Notes: generated by a model not told the origin, from the letters alone. Numbered from the stretch's first letter, positions 33,740 to 43,331 are shown. The stretch is DNA of 64,000 bases from Pseudoflavonifractor gallinarum (GCF_014982855.1 NZ_JADCKF010000007.1:1-64000); one strand, 5' to 3'. Translations and numbers: made by a program.

Positions 33740-35038
33740 ATGGAGCATACTTCCAAGCTGATCCGCCGCCCCTGGGTGGCCAGCGCACTTTTGGTGGCTC
33801 TGGCCTCCCAGATCTCCATCAACCTCTTTACGCAGGAATTCAATATCTCCGTGGCCGTCATTCTCCTGCCGGTCCTTCTCTTTTTGACGCCGGATATCCC
33901 CCTCTTCCCCACCGCCGCGCTGGCTGCGCCCGGTGTCTTTTTGCTGCGCTGCCTGATCCAGGGAGTGACCACGTTTTCTCTCCAGGGATGTATTCCGGCC
34001 CACGCACCCGAGCTCTTTTTCTATCTCACCTACGGCCTGCTCTTTGATCTGTATGCCAGACGCTGTTCCTTCCATCCCTTCCGCGCCAAGCTCTGCCTCC
34101 CGCTGGTGGGGATCGACGTATGTGCCAATTTTGTGGAGCTGCTCATCCGTCTGGGGTGGGGCGTCTTTTCCCCGTCCCTGCTGCTTCAGCTGCTGGCGGT
34201 GGGAATCGGCCGTTCGCTTTTCGCCTTTCTGATCATCCGCACTTTGGACAACTACGGCTTTCAGGTCCTTCGCCGGGATGATGCAGAGCGCTACCAGCGT
34301 CTTTTGCTCATGACGGCTACCCTCAAAAGTGAGGTAGCCTGGATGGACAAGGGAACGGCTCTTATCGAGAATACCATGAACGCCGCCTATCGTCTGTACA
34401 GTCAGCTCCGCGCCGGCGGCGCGGACGAGGAGACCGCCGGGACGGCCCTCACCATCGCCAAGGACATTCACGAGGTGAAGAAGGAATATTTCCTCATCAT
34501 GCGCGGCATCTCCGAGGCGCTGGAGCGCGCCTCCACGATCCCCGGTATGGAGCTGGAGGAATTGTTCTCCATTCTGACCCACAGTGTGGAGCGCACCGCC
34601 CAGGCCTGCGGCAAAGAAGTGGTGTGCGCCACTTCTCTCTCCGACAATTTCTACACCACACAGCACCACTACCTCATGTCTATTTTCCGCAATCTGCTCA
34701 ACAATGCACTGGAGGCCGCGGGGACCGGCCATACCGCCCATCTCACGCTGACCCAGCGGCGGGAGAGGGACGATTTCCTCTTTACCGTAGAGGATGACTG
34801 CGGCGGCATCCCGCCTCAGCGCATGGCGCAGATTTTTACCCCGGGCTTTTCCAGCAAAATCAACTATACCACAGGGGAGATCAACCGAGGGCTTGGCCTC
34901 ACCATCGTCAAGGACCTGGTGGAGGAGGAACTCCACGGAACCATTCAGGTCTCGTCCCAGAACGGAGGCACCCTGTTTACCATCCGCATACCCATGCGGG
35001 AACTGGAGGGAACACAGCATGCTGTTCTATCTGATTGA
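33740..35038 (+). CDS. sensor histidine kinase, GlnK (YcbA)-like
   Basis: A 432-residue kinase: about six membrane helices in residues 10-165, a dimerisation/phospho-acceptor helix with KDIHEVKKEY, and a catalytic ATPase domain with N-box FRNLLNNALEAA, VEDDCGGIPP and RGLGLTIVKDL. The following regulator belongs to the YcbB/GlnL family, so this is probably the cognate sensor. In Bacillus that system senses glutamine. The ribosome site is weak and the start could shift by a few codons. Confidence 0.85.
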   Translation: MEHTSKLIRRPWVASALLVALASQISINLFTQEFNISVAVILLPVLLFLTPDIPLFPTAALAAPGVFLLRCLIQGVTTFSLQGCIPAHAPELFFYLTYGLLFDLYARRCSFHPFRAKLCLPLVGIDVCANFVELLIRLGWGVFSPSLLLQLLAVGIGRSLFAFLIIRTLDNYGFQVLRRDDAERYQRLLLMTATLKSEVAWMDKGTALIENTMNAAYRLYSQLRAGGADEETAGTALTIAKDIHEVKKEYFLIMRGISEALERASTIPGMELEELFSILTHSVERTAQACGKEVVCATSLSDNFYTTQHHYLMSIFRNLLNNALEAAGTGHTAHLTLTQRRERDDFLFTVEDDCGGIPPQRMAQIFTPGFSSKINYTTGEINRGLGLTIVKDLVEEELHGTIQVSSQNGGTLFTIRIPMRELEGTQHAVLSD

Positions 35039-35876
35039 TGACGATTCCGCCACGCTCAATATCCTGCGCATGATCATTGAAGACAGCGACTCCGGCAGTG
35101 TGATCGGCAGCGCGGCCAGCGGTCTGGATGCGCTGGAGGACCTGCGCTATATGCGTCCGGATATCGTTCTGGTGGATCTTCTCATGCCCGGAATGGACGG
35201 CATCGAGTTTGTCCGTCAGGCCCGCAGCCGCTATCCGGACCTGCGCTTTGTCATGCTCTCCCAGGTCACCTCCAAGGATATGGTGGCAGAGGCCTATTCG
35301 GCCGGCGTGGACTTCTTTCTCTCCAAGCCGGTCAACAGCATCGAGGTGGTCAGCGTCCTGCGCAAGGTGGGAAAACTCCTGACCATGGACCGCACCATGG
35401 ACCAGATGCGCTCTCTTCTCCAGGGCGGCGCCCCCGCCGGGGTCTCTTCCGCCCCAACGCCGCCTCCCGACAACAGCGAGCGGCAGCAATCCGCGCTCAA
35501 TGCCGTGCTCCATCGCATTGGCATCAGCGGCGATCCCGCCTGCCGGGACATCTCTCAGATTGTCGGGTATCTCCTCTCCTCCCAGGGGCAGCAGGAGCAG
35601 CTGACCGTGGCGCAGCTCTGTGACCGGTTCAGTGATTCCCCCAAGGCCATGGAGCAGCGCATCCGCCGGGCTGCCATGGCCGGCATGGTGAATCTGGCCA
35701 ACCTGGGGATTGAGGACTATTCCAACGATACCTTTACGGAGTATGCCGGCACGCTCTACCACTTTGAGCAGGTACGCCGGGAAATGGACTGTATCCGCGG
35801 AAAGACCACCGTCCACGGACGTGTCTCGGTCAAAAAATTTCTCTATGCACTGGCTGCCCTGTGTGCTGGTCGCTGA
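35019..35876 (+). CDS. response regulator, GlnL (YcbB)-like
   Basis: A 285-residue regulator: receiver domain (LIDDDSATLN; phospho-acceptor Asp in IVLVDLLMPGMDG; Lys in FFLSKPV), a Pro-rich linker, and a YcbB-type C-terminal domain recognised by KAMEQRIRRAAMAGMVNLAN and LGIEDYSNDTFTEYA. The gene overlaps the kinase end by 20 nt with GGAGGG before the ATG. Bacillus GlnL activates glutaminase/glutamine transporter genes; here the nearest downstream gene is an EIIC-like permease. Confidence 0.9.
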   Translation: MLFYLIDDDSATLNILRMIIEDSDSGSVIGSAASGLDALEDLRYMRPDIVLVDLLMPGMDGIEFVRQARSRYPDLRFVMLSQVTSKDMVAEAYSAGVDFFLSKPVNSIEVVSVLRKVGKLLTMDRTMDQMRSLLQGGAPAGVSSAPTPPPDNSERQQSALNAVLHRIGISGDPACRDISQIVGYLLSSQGQQEQLTVAQLCDRFSDSPKAMEQRIRRAAMAGMVNLANLGIEDYSNDTFTEYAGTLYHFEQVRREMDCIRGKTTVHGRVSVKKFLYALAALCAGR

Positions 35877-35881
35877 TCCTT

Positions 35882-35919
35882 TACGCCTTTCGGCTCGTTG
35901 CCGGAAGGCGTATTTTTTT
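35882..35919 (+). terminator. terminator of the two-component operon
   Basis: TACGCCTT-CGGC / GCCG-AAGGCGTA hairpin followed by TTTTTTT. The remainder of this 320-bp gap (35920-36199) is AT-rich, holds no gene, and gave no convincing promoter, which would suit an activator-dependent promoter for the permease. Confidence 0.9.
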
Positions 35920-36199
35920 GTTACTTTTTCATGCGCCATTTTTCATCTTTTTCAATTCTTTCTCATTATATGACTTGATTTTCTGCTCATTTTTCCCTTT
36001 TTCTTCTAATCCAGATTACTTTATCTGCTATTTGCACAAAACACCCCCCATCACTTTTTGATAACTCTTACAAAGTTCCATCTACCGTCATATTTTATAG
36101 TTTTCTTTCTGTTACTTCCTGTTGTTTTATGAAACTCTTCTATAAACTGAGTACAACAAGAAGTTACCACCCAAACAGACGACGGAGGTGCGAGCGTCT

Positions 36200-37255
36200 A
36201 TGACAACGATTCTTCTCGGTATGGGCCTGCTCCTGCTGACACTGGCCGGTTTTTCTCTGTTCAGCATGAAGGCGCCCAAGGGTTCTCAGGCAATGTCTGG
36301 TCTGGCCAACGCGGCCGTGGCTACCTTCCTGGTGGAGGCCATCCACAAATATATTTCCGGTAATCTGATCGGCATTGATTTTCTCGGCGAAGTCGGCAGC
36401 ATGTCCGGCAGCATGGGCGGTGTAGCCGCTGCCATCCTGGTTCCGATCGGCATGGGTGCCAATCCCATTTTCGCCGTCGTTGCCGGCGTGGCCGTGGGCG
36501 GATATGGTATCCTGCCCGGCTTTGTGGCCGGCTATCTGGTCGGTTTCCTCTCTCCCCTGATTGAAAAGTATCTCCCCGCGGGTCTGGATGTGATCCTGGG
36601 CGCCCTGATGCTGGCTCCCATTGCCCGCCTGGTCGCCTTTGCTGCCGACCCTGTCGTGAACAGCGCCATGGGTTACATTGGCACTATGATCACTGCTGCC
36701 ACCGAGCAGTCTCCCCTCCTGATGGGCTTCCTGCTGGGCGGCATCATCAAGATGATCTGCACTTCTCCCCTCAGCTCCATGGCCCTCACCGCCATGCTGG
36801 GCCTCACCGGTCTTCCCATGGGCATTGCGGCCATCGCCTGCTTCGGCGGCTCGTTCACCAACGGTCTGATCTTTGCCCGTCTCCACCTGGGTGACCGGAG
36901 CAACATCATTGCCGTCATGCTGGAGCCCCTGACTCAGGCTCCCATCATCACCCGCAATCCCATTCCCATCTACGGATCCAACTTCTTCGGCGGCGGACTG
37001 GCCGGTATCGCAGCCGCCATGCTGGGCATCGTGAACAACGCCCCCGGCACCGCCTCCCCCATCCCCGGCCTTCTGGCTCCCTTTGCCTTCAACGATCCTC
37101 AGACCGTGGTGCTGGCGCTGGTCCTGGCCGCGCTGGGCGGCTCTCTGGCCGGCTTCCTGGGCAGCATCGTGTTCAAGCGCTTTAAAAAAGAGGCTCCCAA
37201 AACGGACGCCCCCGAAAGCTCTATCATCTCTCTGATGGAGGATATCCCCGCTTAA
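36200..37255 (+). CDS. EIIC-like membrane permease (PTS_EIIC_2 type)
   Basis: A 351-residue membrane protein rich in Gly/Ala with about nine or ten helices. It resembles the PTS sugar transporter subunit IIC type 2 / DUF family (KAPKGSQAMSGLANAAVATFL, RNPIPIYGSNFFGGG). No EIIA or EIIB partner is in the window, so it may work with a remote EIIB or as a PTS-independent transporter. It follows the GlnKL-like system and is the best local candidate for its target. The start at 36200 has GGAGG 11 nt upstream; a GTG at 36188 is an alternative. Confidence 0.65.
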   Translation: MTTILLGMGLLLLTLAGFSLFSMKAPKGSQAMSGLANAAVATFLVEAIHKYISGNLIGIDFLGEVGSMSGSMGGVAAAILVPIGMGANPIFAVVAGVAVGGYGILPGFVAGYLVGFLSPLIEKYLPAGLDVILGALMLAPIARLVAFAADPVVNSAMGYIGTMITAATEQSPLLMGFLLGGIIKMICTSPLSSMALTAMLGLTGLPMGIAAIACFGGSFTNGLIFARLHLGDRSNIIAVMLEPLTQAPIITRNPIPIYGSNFFGGGLAGIAAAMLGIVNNAPGTASPIPGLLAPFAFNDPQTVVLALVLAALGGSLAGFLGSIVFKRFKKEAPKTDAPESSIISLMEDIPA

Positions 37256-37274
37256 CGTCCTCCTTCCCCTCTCT

Positions 37275-37315
37275 TGAGCCCTGTGCCGGTGCGGCACAGG
37301 GCTCAGCTCGTTTTC
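37275..37315 (+). terminator. terminator of the EIIC-like gene
   Basis: 14-bp stem TGAGCCCTGTGCCG / CGGCACAGGGCTCA (37275-37305), then GCTCGTTTTC. Confidence 0.85.
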
Positions 37316-37322
37316 CCATATA

Positions 37323-37363
37323 AAAAGCGGAGCGTGTATCCCAACGATACACGCTCCGCTTTT
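37323..37363 (-). terminator. terminator of the gal operon
   Basis: 18-bp perfect stem AAAAGCGGAGCGTGTATC / GATACACGCTCCGCTTTT, T-rich on the minus strand, 7 nt after the galM stop. Confidence 0.9.
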
Positions 37364-37369
37364 CTTCGT

Positions 37370-38410
37370 TTATCTGCTTTTCTCCACCTGATAGACCGTA
37401 CACTGTCGGTAGGTCTCTCCCCGATGGAGGACGATACTCGGAAAATCCGGGTGATGGATGGCGTCCGGCCAGCCCTGCGCTTCCAGGCAGAAGGCGCTGC
37501 GCGGGCCGTAGACGGCCCCCTCTTTTCCCCGCTCACCTGCGAGATAGTTTGCCGTATAGAGCTGGAGGCCTGGCTGTGTGGTCCGGCAGGTCAGATGCAG
37601 TCCATGTCCCGTCACCTCCGCCGCGGTACGCAGCGGACCGGCGGGAAGATCATGAAGCACAAAATTGTGGTCATACCCTCTGCCCAGCTCCAATTGCGGA
37701 TGGTCCTTTGCCAGCCCCTCCAGGAATGGGACACTCTCCCGCAGGTCGAAGGGGGTTCCGTCCACCGCCAGCCGCTCCCCGGTGGGGGTGCTGTCCCCAT
37801 CCGTGACCGTGATGGCATCGGCATGAACGCAGATGGACTGTCCTTCCAATGTTCCCGCTCCGTGTCCGGCCAGATTGAAATAGCTGTGGTTGGTCAGGCT
37901 GCACAGGGTATCCCGGTCGCTTCGGGCCTGATAGGTGATGGAGAGCGCGCCCGCCTCGTCCAGGCCATAGCGCACTTCCACCTCCAAGCCCCCCGGAAAT
38001 CCCTCATCTCCATCGGGGCTGTGGTGGGTGAGGAGGAGCTCCTCCCCCTCCAGCCGGGCCGTCCACACCGCCCGGTCAAACCCCCGCATCCCTCCATGGA
38101 GGCAGTTGGGGCCATTGTTGGCCGCCAGGGGATAGGTGTGGCCCTCCAGAACAAAGGAGGCCCCTCCGATCCGGTTGGCTACACGTCCCACGGTCGCCCC
38201 CATATACTTGTCCTGTGCCTCATAGTCTCCCAGCGTGTCAAAGCCAAGCAGGATGTCCCGGCTTCCCTCGGGAGCGGGCACCCAGAAGGACCGAAGGGCC
38301 GCCCCGTAGGTCAGCACCTGTACGGTATAGTCCCCGCAGCGCCCCGTCCAGCACGTGACCGCCTCTCCGGCGGCCGTCACACCAAAGGGGGCGGAAATCC
38401 ACTGTGTCAT
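37370..38410 (-). CDS. galM: galactose mutarotase (aldose 1-epimerase)
   Basis: A 346-residue aldose epimerase: LTYGAALRSFWVPAPEG, VGRVANRIGGA, NGPNCLHGGMRGFDRAVW (catalytic His region), LTNHSYFNLAGHG (second His) and ENFVLHD-like DHNFVLHD follow family order. It converts beta- to alpha-D-galactose for galactokinase. Last gene of galKETM; 4 nt after galT. Confidence 0.94.
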   Translation of the reverse strand: MTQWISAPFGVTAAGEAVTCWTGRCGDYTVQVLTYGAALRSFWVPAPEGSRDILLGFDTLGDYEAQDKYMGATVGRVANRIGGASFVLEGHTYPLAANNGPNCLHGGMRGFDRAVWTARLEGEELLLTHHSPDGDEGFPGGLEVEVRYGLDEAGALSITYQARSDRDTLCSLTNHSYFNLAGHGAGTLEGQSICVHADAITVTDGDSTPTGERLAVDGTPFDLRESVPFLEGLAKDHPQLELGRGYDHNFVLHDLPAGPLRTAAEVTGHGLHLTCRTTQPGLQLYTANYLAGERGKEGAVYGPRSAFCLEAQGWPDAIHHPDFPSIVLHRGETYRQCTVYQVEKSR

Positions 38411-38413
38411 GTA

Positions 38414-39910
38414 TTACACCTGCCTTATAAAGCGGAGGAAGGCCTCCTGTCCCTCGGGAGAGCGCTTGTAGACCCCCGCGTGCTCCAGCACCCGGGCAAA
38501 GACCAGTCCGGTCTCCTGTTCCACCAGCCCCAGGGCGTTTTCCGCCGTAAAGGAGGCGTATTTATGCCGGAATCCCTCGGCCCACTCCGCATGGGAGGCG
38601 GTGAGGGGGTCCTCCCGCAGGCTGGTCCCCTGTACCAGGTGGTCGGCCACCGCCGCCAGCTCAGCCTTCAGACGGGCGGGCAGCACGGCCAGCCCCATCA
38701 CTTCGATCAGGCCGATGTTCTCCTTTTTGATGTGGTGCAGCTCCGCATGGGGATGGTAGACCCCCAGCGGGTGCTCCGGCGTGGTGATGTTGTTGCGCAG
38801 GACCAGGTCCAGCTCATAGGCCTGCCCTCTGCGCCGGGCGATGGGCGTGATGGTATTGTGGGGCTCTCCCTCGGTCTCGGCAAAGACAAAGGCCGCCTCA
38901 TCGGTATATCCCCGCCAGGAGGTGAGGATCCGGTCGGCCAGCTCCACCAGACGCTCCGGCCGGGCGGAGGTGATGCGCAGTACCGACATGGGCCAGCGGA
39001 CGATCCCCGCCTTGACATCCGGGAATCCGGGGAACTCCACTTCCCGGTCCACCGGGGCCTTCTCCATGGGGAAGGCATAGTGCCCGCCCTGGAAGTGGTC
39101 GTGGGCCAGGATGGAGCCGCCCACGATGGGAAGGTCTGCATTGGAGCCCACAAAGTAGTGGGGGAACTGTCCCACAAAGTCCAGCAGCTTGGCAAAGCAG
39201 GCCCGATCGATCTTCATGGGGACGTGTGCGCCGTTGAATACGATGCAGTGCTCCGGATAGTAGACATAGGGGGAGTACTGCAAATACCAGGGGGAGTCGT
39301 TGATGGTGACCGGCACCACCCGGTGGTTCTGCCGGGCCGGATGGTTGACCCGTCCAGCATACCCCTCGTTCTCCCGGCACAGGAGGCACCGGGGATAGTC
39401 CGAGGCGGGCAGCTCCCGGGCCGCCGCGATGGCCCGGGGGTCCTTCTCCGGCTTGGAGAGGTTGATGGTGATGTCCAGCGCGCCGTATTCCGTCTGCACC
39501 TTCCACTGCATATCCCGGGCGATGCGGTCCCGCCGGATGTAGTTGGTATCCTGGCTGAAGGTATAGTACCAGTCCGTGGCCGCCTGGGGACTCTCTGCCC
39601 GCAGGGCGCGGAAGCGCTCCACCACCTGGCCGGGCCGGGGCGTGAGCCGTCCCATGAGCATGGTGTCAAAGAGATCCCGGTAGACCACCGAGTTCTCTTC
39701 CAGCACTCCCCTGGCATGGGCGTCGTCCAGTAGCACCTCCAGGATCTCCGCCAGCGGCCGCTCCGGGACAGGAGCCTGGGGTGCGGTCCAGCTGTCCAGC
39801 TTCAGTCCCTCCAGCAGGGAATTCACCGCCCAGACCCGCTCCTCTTCCCCAATGAGGCCGGTACGCGCGGCGTAATCCACCAGGGCCTGAATGGCCTCGT
39901 TCACCTCCAT
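38414..39910 (-). CDS. galT: UDP-glucose--hexose-1-phosphate uridylyltransferase (class II GalT)
   Basis: A 498-residue protein of the long Gram-positive GalT class, whose members are about 490-500 residues. Visible motifs are NDSPWYLQYSPYVYYPEH, VPMKID and the nucleotide-transfer motif GGSILAHDHFQGG (HxHxQ type). It exchanges UMP between UDP-glucose and galactose-1-phosphate in the Leloir pathway. Its ATG lies a few bases after the galE stop. Confidence 0.95.
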   Translation of the reverse strand: MEVNEAIQALVDYAARTGLIGEEERVWAVNSLLEGLKLDSWTAPQAPVPERPLAEILEVLLDDAHARGVLEENSVVYRDLFDTMLMGRLTPRPGQVVERFRALRAESPQAATDWYYTFSQDTNYIRRDRIARDMQWKVQTEYGALDITINLSKPEKDPRAIAAARELPASDYPRCLLCRENEGYAGRVNHPARQNHRVVPVTINDSPWYLQYSPYVYYPEHCIVFNGAHVPMKIDRACFAKLLDFVGQFPHYFVGSNADLPIVGGSILAHDHFQGGHYAFPMEKAPVDREVEFPGFPDVKAGIVRWPMSVLRITSARPERLVELADRILTSWRGYTDEAAFVFAETEGEPHNTITPIARRRGQAYELDLVLRNNITTPEHPLGVYHPHAELHHIKKENIGLIEVMGLAVLPARLKAELAAVADHLVQGTSLREDPLTASHAEWAEGFRHKYASFTAENALGLVEQETGLVFARVLEHAGVYKRSPEGQEAFLRFIRQV

Positions 39911-39913
39911 GGC

Positions 39914-40906
39914 TCAGCCCTCCCCGAATCCGTTGGGATGGCTCTTGTGCCAGTTCCAGGCCGAGGCGATGATGGTCTCCAGATCGTTCTGCTCCGGCTT
40001 CCAGCCCAGGACCTCCATGGCCTTTTTAGAGGAGGCGATAAGCTGGGCGGGATCGCCGGAACGGCGGGGCGCCATCTCGGCGGGAATGGGATGCCCCGTC
40101 ACCTTCCGGGCGCACTCAATGACCTCCCGCACGGAGAAGCCCACGCCGTTGCCCAGGTTGAACACGTTGTTCTCGCCGCCCCGGATCAGGTAGTCCAGCG
40201 CCAGAATGTGGGCCTGGGCCAGATCGGAGACATGGATATAGTCCCGGATGCAGGTCCCGTCGGGGGTGGGATAGTCCTCGCCGAAGACCTTGATGCAGGG
40301 TCGCTGTCCATTGGGCACCTGGAGGATCAGGGGGATCAGATGGGTCTCCGGGTCATGGGCCTCTCCGATGGCGCCGGAGCGGTGGGCGCCGCAGGCGTTG
40401 AAGTAGCGCAAGGCCACATACCGCAGGCCGTGGGCCCGGGAGACCCAGCCCATCATCCGCTCCATGGAGAGCTTGGTCTCTCCGTAGCAGTTGGTGGGCT
40501 CGGTCCGGTCGGACTCCAGGATGGGCACCCGCTCGGGCTCTCCATAGGTGGCAGCAGTGGAGGAGAAGACGATCTTATCCACCCCGTGCGCCACCATGGA
40601 GGCGAGGAGCACCATGGTCCCATGCAGGTTGTTATCATAGTATTTCAGGGGATCACTCATGGACTCTCCCACCTGGGAGGAGGCCGCAAAGTGGATCACA
40701 CCCTCAATGTTCTCTTTCTCAAACAGGGCGTCCAGCGCCGCCCGGTCCCGGATGTCCAGCTCATAAAAACGGGCTTTCGGATGGACCGCGGCACGGAAAC
40801 CGGTCTGGAGGTTATCGGCCACCACCACATCCCGGCCCGCATCAATCAACTCATATACGGTATGGGAGCCGATGTATCCCGCTCCGCCCAGTACCAAAAT
40901 AGCCAT
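39914..40906 (-). CDS. galE: UDP-glucose 4-epimerase
   Basis: A 330-residue short-chain dehydrogenase-fold epimerase: NAD motif GGAGYIGSHTVYELI, FAASSQVGES, catalytic Ser-Tyr-Lys (SSTAATYGE, then CYGETKLSMERM), and GDGTxIRDYIHV-like DGTCIRDYIHVSDLA. It interconverts UDP-galactose and UDP-glucose. It follows galK after a 33-nt gap. Confidence 0.96.
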   Translation of the reverse strand: MAILVLGGAGYIGSHTVYELIDAGRDVVVADNLQTGFRAAVHPKARFYELDIRDRAALDALFEKENIEGVIHFAASSQVGESMSDPLKYYDNNLHGTMVLLASMVAHGVDKIVFSSTAATYGEPERVPILESDRTEPTNCYGETKLSMERMMGWVSRAHGLRYVALRYFNACGAHRSGAIGEAHDPETHLIPLILQVPNGQRPCIKVFGEDYPTPDGTCIRDYIHVSDLAQAHILALDYLIRGGENNVFNLGNGVGFSVREVIECARKVTGHPIPAEMAPRRSGDPAQLIASSKKAMEVLGWKPEQNDLETIIASAWNWHKSHPNGFGEG

Positions 40907-40939
40907 TCAAAATTCCTCCTTTTTGATTCCATGCCCTGC

Positions 40940-42238
40940 TTACTGCCAAATCACCGCGCCGCCCACCGGACGGATGGACAGGATGTGGCAGCATCCCGCT
41001 CCCAGGATCTCCTCCATCTGTGTCCGGAAGGCATCCAGCCGCTCCCGGGGCACAAAGGCCTGGATGGTCCCGGCAAATCCGCCGCCGTGGACCCGGAAGG
41101 CCCCCGTCCCGTCCAGGGCCCGCTCAGCCGCGGCCAGGGCCACGGCCATAGCCTGCTCCCGCACCGCACCGGCCGGAGCGATGTTCTGAAGATGGGTCCA
41201 GGAAGAGCGGCCCGACTCCTTTACCAGAGCCAGGAAGGCGTCAAACTTCCCGGCGGCCAGGGCCTCAGCCTCCTGGGCCACCCGGCGGTCATCGGCATAG
41301 AAATGCATGGCGCGCAGCACGGCCCGATCGCCCGCTGCCTTGCGCACCTCGGGGAATGCCCGCCAGAAGTCCTCCTCCAGCACCTCCCGCAGCACAGACT
41401 TGCCAAAGAAGGCCGCTACTGCCTTCATCTCCTCCGGAATGGCGGCATACTCCGCCGTGAGGTCGGCGTGGTCGGCGCCCGAATCCACGATGCACAGGGC
41501 ATAGCCCTGCTGCTCCAGATCCACGGCCAGCGGCTCGATCACCGGCGCAGCGGGGTCGGCAAAGTCAATGGCCACCGCGCCGCCCACCGAGGAGGCCATC
41601 TGGTCCATCAGCCCGCTGGGCTTGCCGAAGAACTGGTTCTCGGCATACTGGCCCATCTGGGCAATGCTCACCGGAGAGAGCTCGTTTTTACAGAAAAGGG
41701 TGTTGAGGATGTTGCCCAGCAGCACCTCGCAGGCCGCCGAGGAGGACAGTCCCGACCCGGGCAGCACGTCGGAAATGGCATAGGCATCAAAGCCAGCCGG
41801 TGTGTAACCCAGCTGTGCGATCCGGGCCGCCATGCCCCGCACCAGAGAGGCCGTGGTCTCCCGCTCTTCCTCCTGGGGCTCCAGGGTGTTCAGATCCACC
41901 TCCACCATGGGCCAACCCTCCGACTGGAAGCGGATGACCTGGGTGCCGTTTGGGGCGGCGCAGGCCAGGAAATCCAGATTGACCGCCGCCGCCAGTACCC
42001 GGCCCCGCTGGTGGTCGGTATGATTGCCCCCGATCTCGGTCCGCCCCGGCGCGGAGAGGACCGCCACCGGCGTATGCTCCTCCCGTCCAAAGGTCTCCCG
42101 AAATCCCTTGGCCACCCGGGCTACCCGGCTTCTGGCCGCAGACGGGATCTCTGCGCCCAGGCAGGACAGTGTGCGCAGTGTGTCATCCAGCGCTCCCGAT
42201 TCCAGCGCCTGGCACAGTGCGGAAAATTCTCTCATCAT
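40940..42238 (-). CDS. galK: galactokinase
   Basis: A 432-residue GHMP kinase. The galactokinase signature reads GRTEIGGNHTDHQRG, the ATP loop is VLPGSGLSSSAACEV, and HGGGFAGTIQAFVP forms the third motif. It phosphorylates alpha-D-galactose at C1. Two adjacent ATGs (42238, 42235) are both possible starts; an upstream frame would run through the promoter. It is longer at the N-terminus than the usual about 390 residues, by some 45 residues before the substrate-binding region. Confidence 0.93.
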   Translation of the reverse strand: MMREFSALCQALESGALDDTLRTLSCLGAEIPSAARSRVARVAKGFRETFGREEHTPVAVLSAPGRTEIGGNHTDHQRGRVLAAAVNLDFLACAAPNGTQVIRFQSEGWPMVEVDLNTLEPQEEERETTASLVRGMAARIAQLGYTPAGFDAYAISDVLPGSGLSSSAACEVLLGNILNTLFCKNELSPVSIAQMGQYAENQFFGKPSGLMDQMASSVGGAVAIDFADPAAPVIEPLAVDLEQQGYALCIVDSGADHADLTAEYAAIPEEMKAVAAFFGKSVLREVLEEDFWRAFPEVRKAAGDRAVLRAMHFYADDRRVAQEAEALAAGKFDAFLALVKESGRSSWTHLQNIAPAGAVREQAMAVALAAAERALDGTGAFRVHGGGFAGTIQAFVPRERLDAFRTQMEEILGAGCCHILSIRPVGGAVIWQ

Positions 42239-42340
42239 TCTCACCCATTTCCTTAAATTGAGGGGGCAGGCGCTCCCCTCTCTCTCCCGGATCTCTGCTT
42301 CCTCACCCGCGGAACAGGCAGAGATCGCTGATTCACGCCT

Positions 42341-42369
42341 ATTATACTGCAAGATCCGCTCTGATAAAA
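42341..42369 (-). promoter_or_regulatory. gal operon promoter
   Basis: Minus-strand TATAAT -10 (42341-42346) with a poor -35 TTTTAT (42364-42369, 17-nt spacer). This fits activator dependence, and the AraC-family gene ends only about 30 nt upstream. Confidence 0.55.
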
Positions 42370-42397
42370 TGGGCTTTTCGCATCTCAGATGGATTTT

Positions 42398-43264
42398 TCA
42401 ATCAGCATTTCTCTTCTGGCGGTCCGCCGGCTCTGCGGTGCGGTAGCGTTTTGCGTAGGCCTGGGGAGAAAGCCCCATCACTTGTTTGAAGGCTCTGGAA
42501 AAATACAGCGCGTCGTGGAACCCGACGGAATGGGAAATCTCCCGTACGGAAAAGCTGCTGTTTACCAGCATCGCACACGCCTTCTGGATACGGTACTCCA
42601 TCAAAAATCGCTTGGGCGACACCTGAAAATGGGTGGTAAAACTCCGGTACAGGCTGCTGGGACTGACCGAGAAAAGCTCCGCCAGTCCCTCCACGGTAAT
42701 GGGCTGTTCATAGTTGTTCATAATGTATCTGGCCGCCATCCGGGCACAATCGGTCCGGGGCGGCGGCGTACGTCTGGACTGCTGCGCTTTTTCACTGAGG
42801 AGCGCAAAAATGAGGTACAGGCGGCCTGTGGATGCCACCTGGCACGCCAGACTCCCACGCTCCTCCCGGTGCAGTTCCAGCAGCATCCGTCCCAGCGATT
42901 TGGAAGAAACATTGAGTAAAATCGGATAATCCGGCCGGAAATCGGTCTGTTCGACCAGTTCCCGTGCGTCGCTTCCGGAAAAGCCGACCCATACATATTC
43001 CCAGGGCTTAGCCTGTTCTGCATAAAACTGTACGGTTGTATCGGGATAGACCAGAAAACTGTCTCCCGCCTCCAGAAGGAAGTGGCGCTCTCCCAGAAGC
43101 AGATTCCCATGCCCTGATAAAATGTGATAGAGGCGATAGTGATCCAGCACACCCGGTCCCCACTGGTATCCCGGGATACAGTGCTGATGCCCGGTGCTCG
43201 CCACGGAGAGGGATCGGACCTGCGGTGCAAGTCCATAGCGCTTGTAAAAATCATCCTGTAACAT
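42398..43264 (-). CDS. AraC-family regulator of the galactose genes
   Basis: A 288-residue regulator: an N-terminal cupin sensor domain (GVLDHYRLYHILSGHGNLLL, GDSFLVYPDTTVQFYA) and two C-terminal helix-turn-helix motifs (ITVEGLAELFSVSPSSLYRSF, FSVREISHSVGFHDALYFSR). It sits between galK and the divergent mglBAC genes, so galactose is the probable effector and both units the likely targets. Confidence 0.9.
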   Translation of the reverse strand: MLQDDFYKRYGLAPQVRSLSVASTGHQHCIPGYQWGPGVLDHYRLYHILSGHGNLLLGERHFLLEAGDSFLVYPDTTVQFYAEQAKPWEYVWVGFSGSDARELVEQTDFRPDYPILLNVSSKSLGRMLLELHREERGSLACQVASTGRLYLIFALLSEKAQQSRRTPPPRTDCARMAARYIMNNYEQPITVEGLAELFSVSPSSLYRSFTTHFQVSPKRFLMEYRIQKACAMLVNSSFSVREISHSVGFHDALYFSRAFKQVMGLSPQAYAKRYRTAEPADRQKRNAD

Positions 43265-43302
43265 GGTCTGCTCTCCCCTTCTAACTGTGGATTGCGACTA
43301 AT

Positions 43303-43331
43303 AGTATAGCGGAAAGAAGCGTATCCGGCAA
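43303..43331 (-). promoter_or_regulatory. promoter of the AraC-family gene
   Basis: Minus-strand -35 TTGCCG (43326-43331), 17-nt spacer, -10 TATACT (43303-43308). Confidence 0.6.

Noticed and set aside
37274-42256. Long plus-strand frames (819 and 772 codons) opposite galM/galT and galE/galK
   Set aside because: Antisense shadows caused by GC-rich codon bias; the minus-strand genes carry all family motifs.
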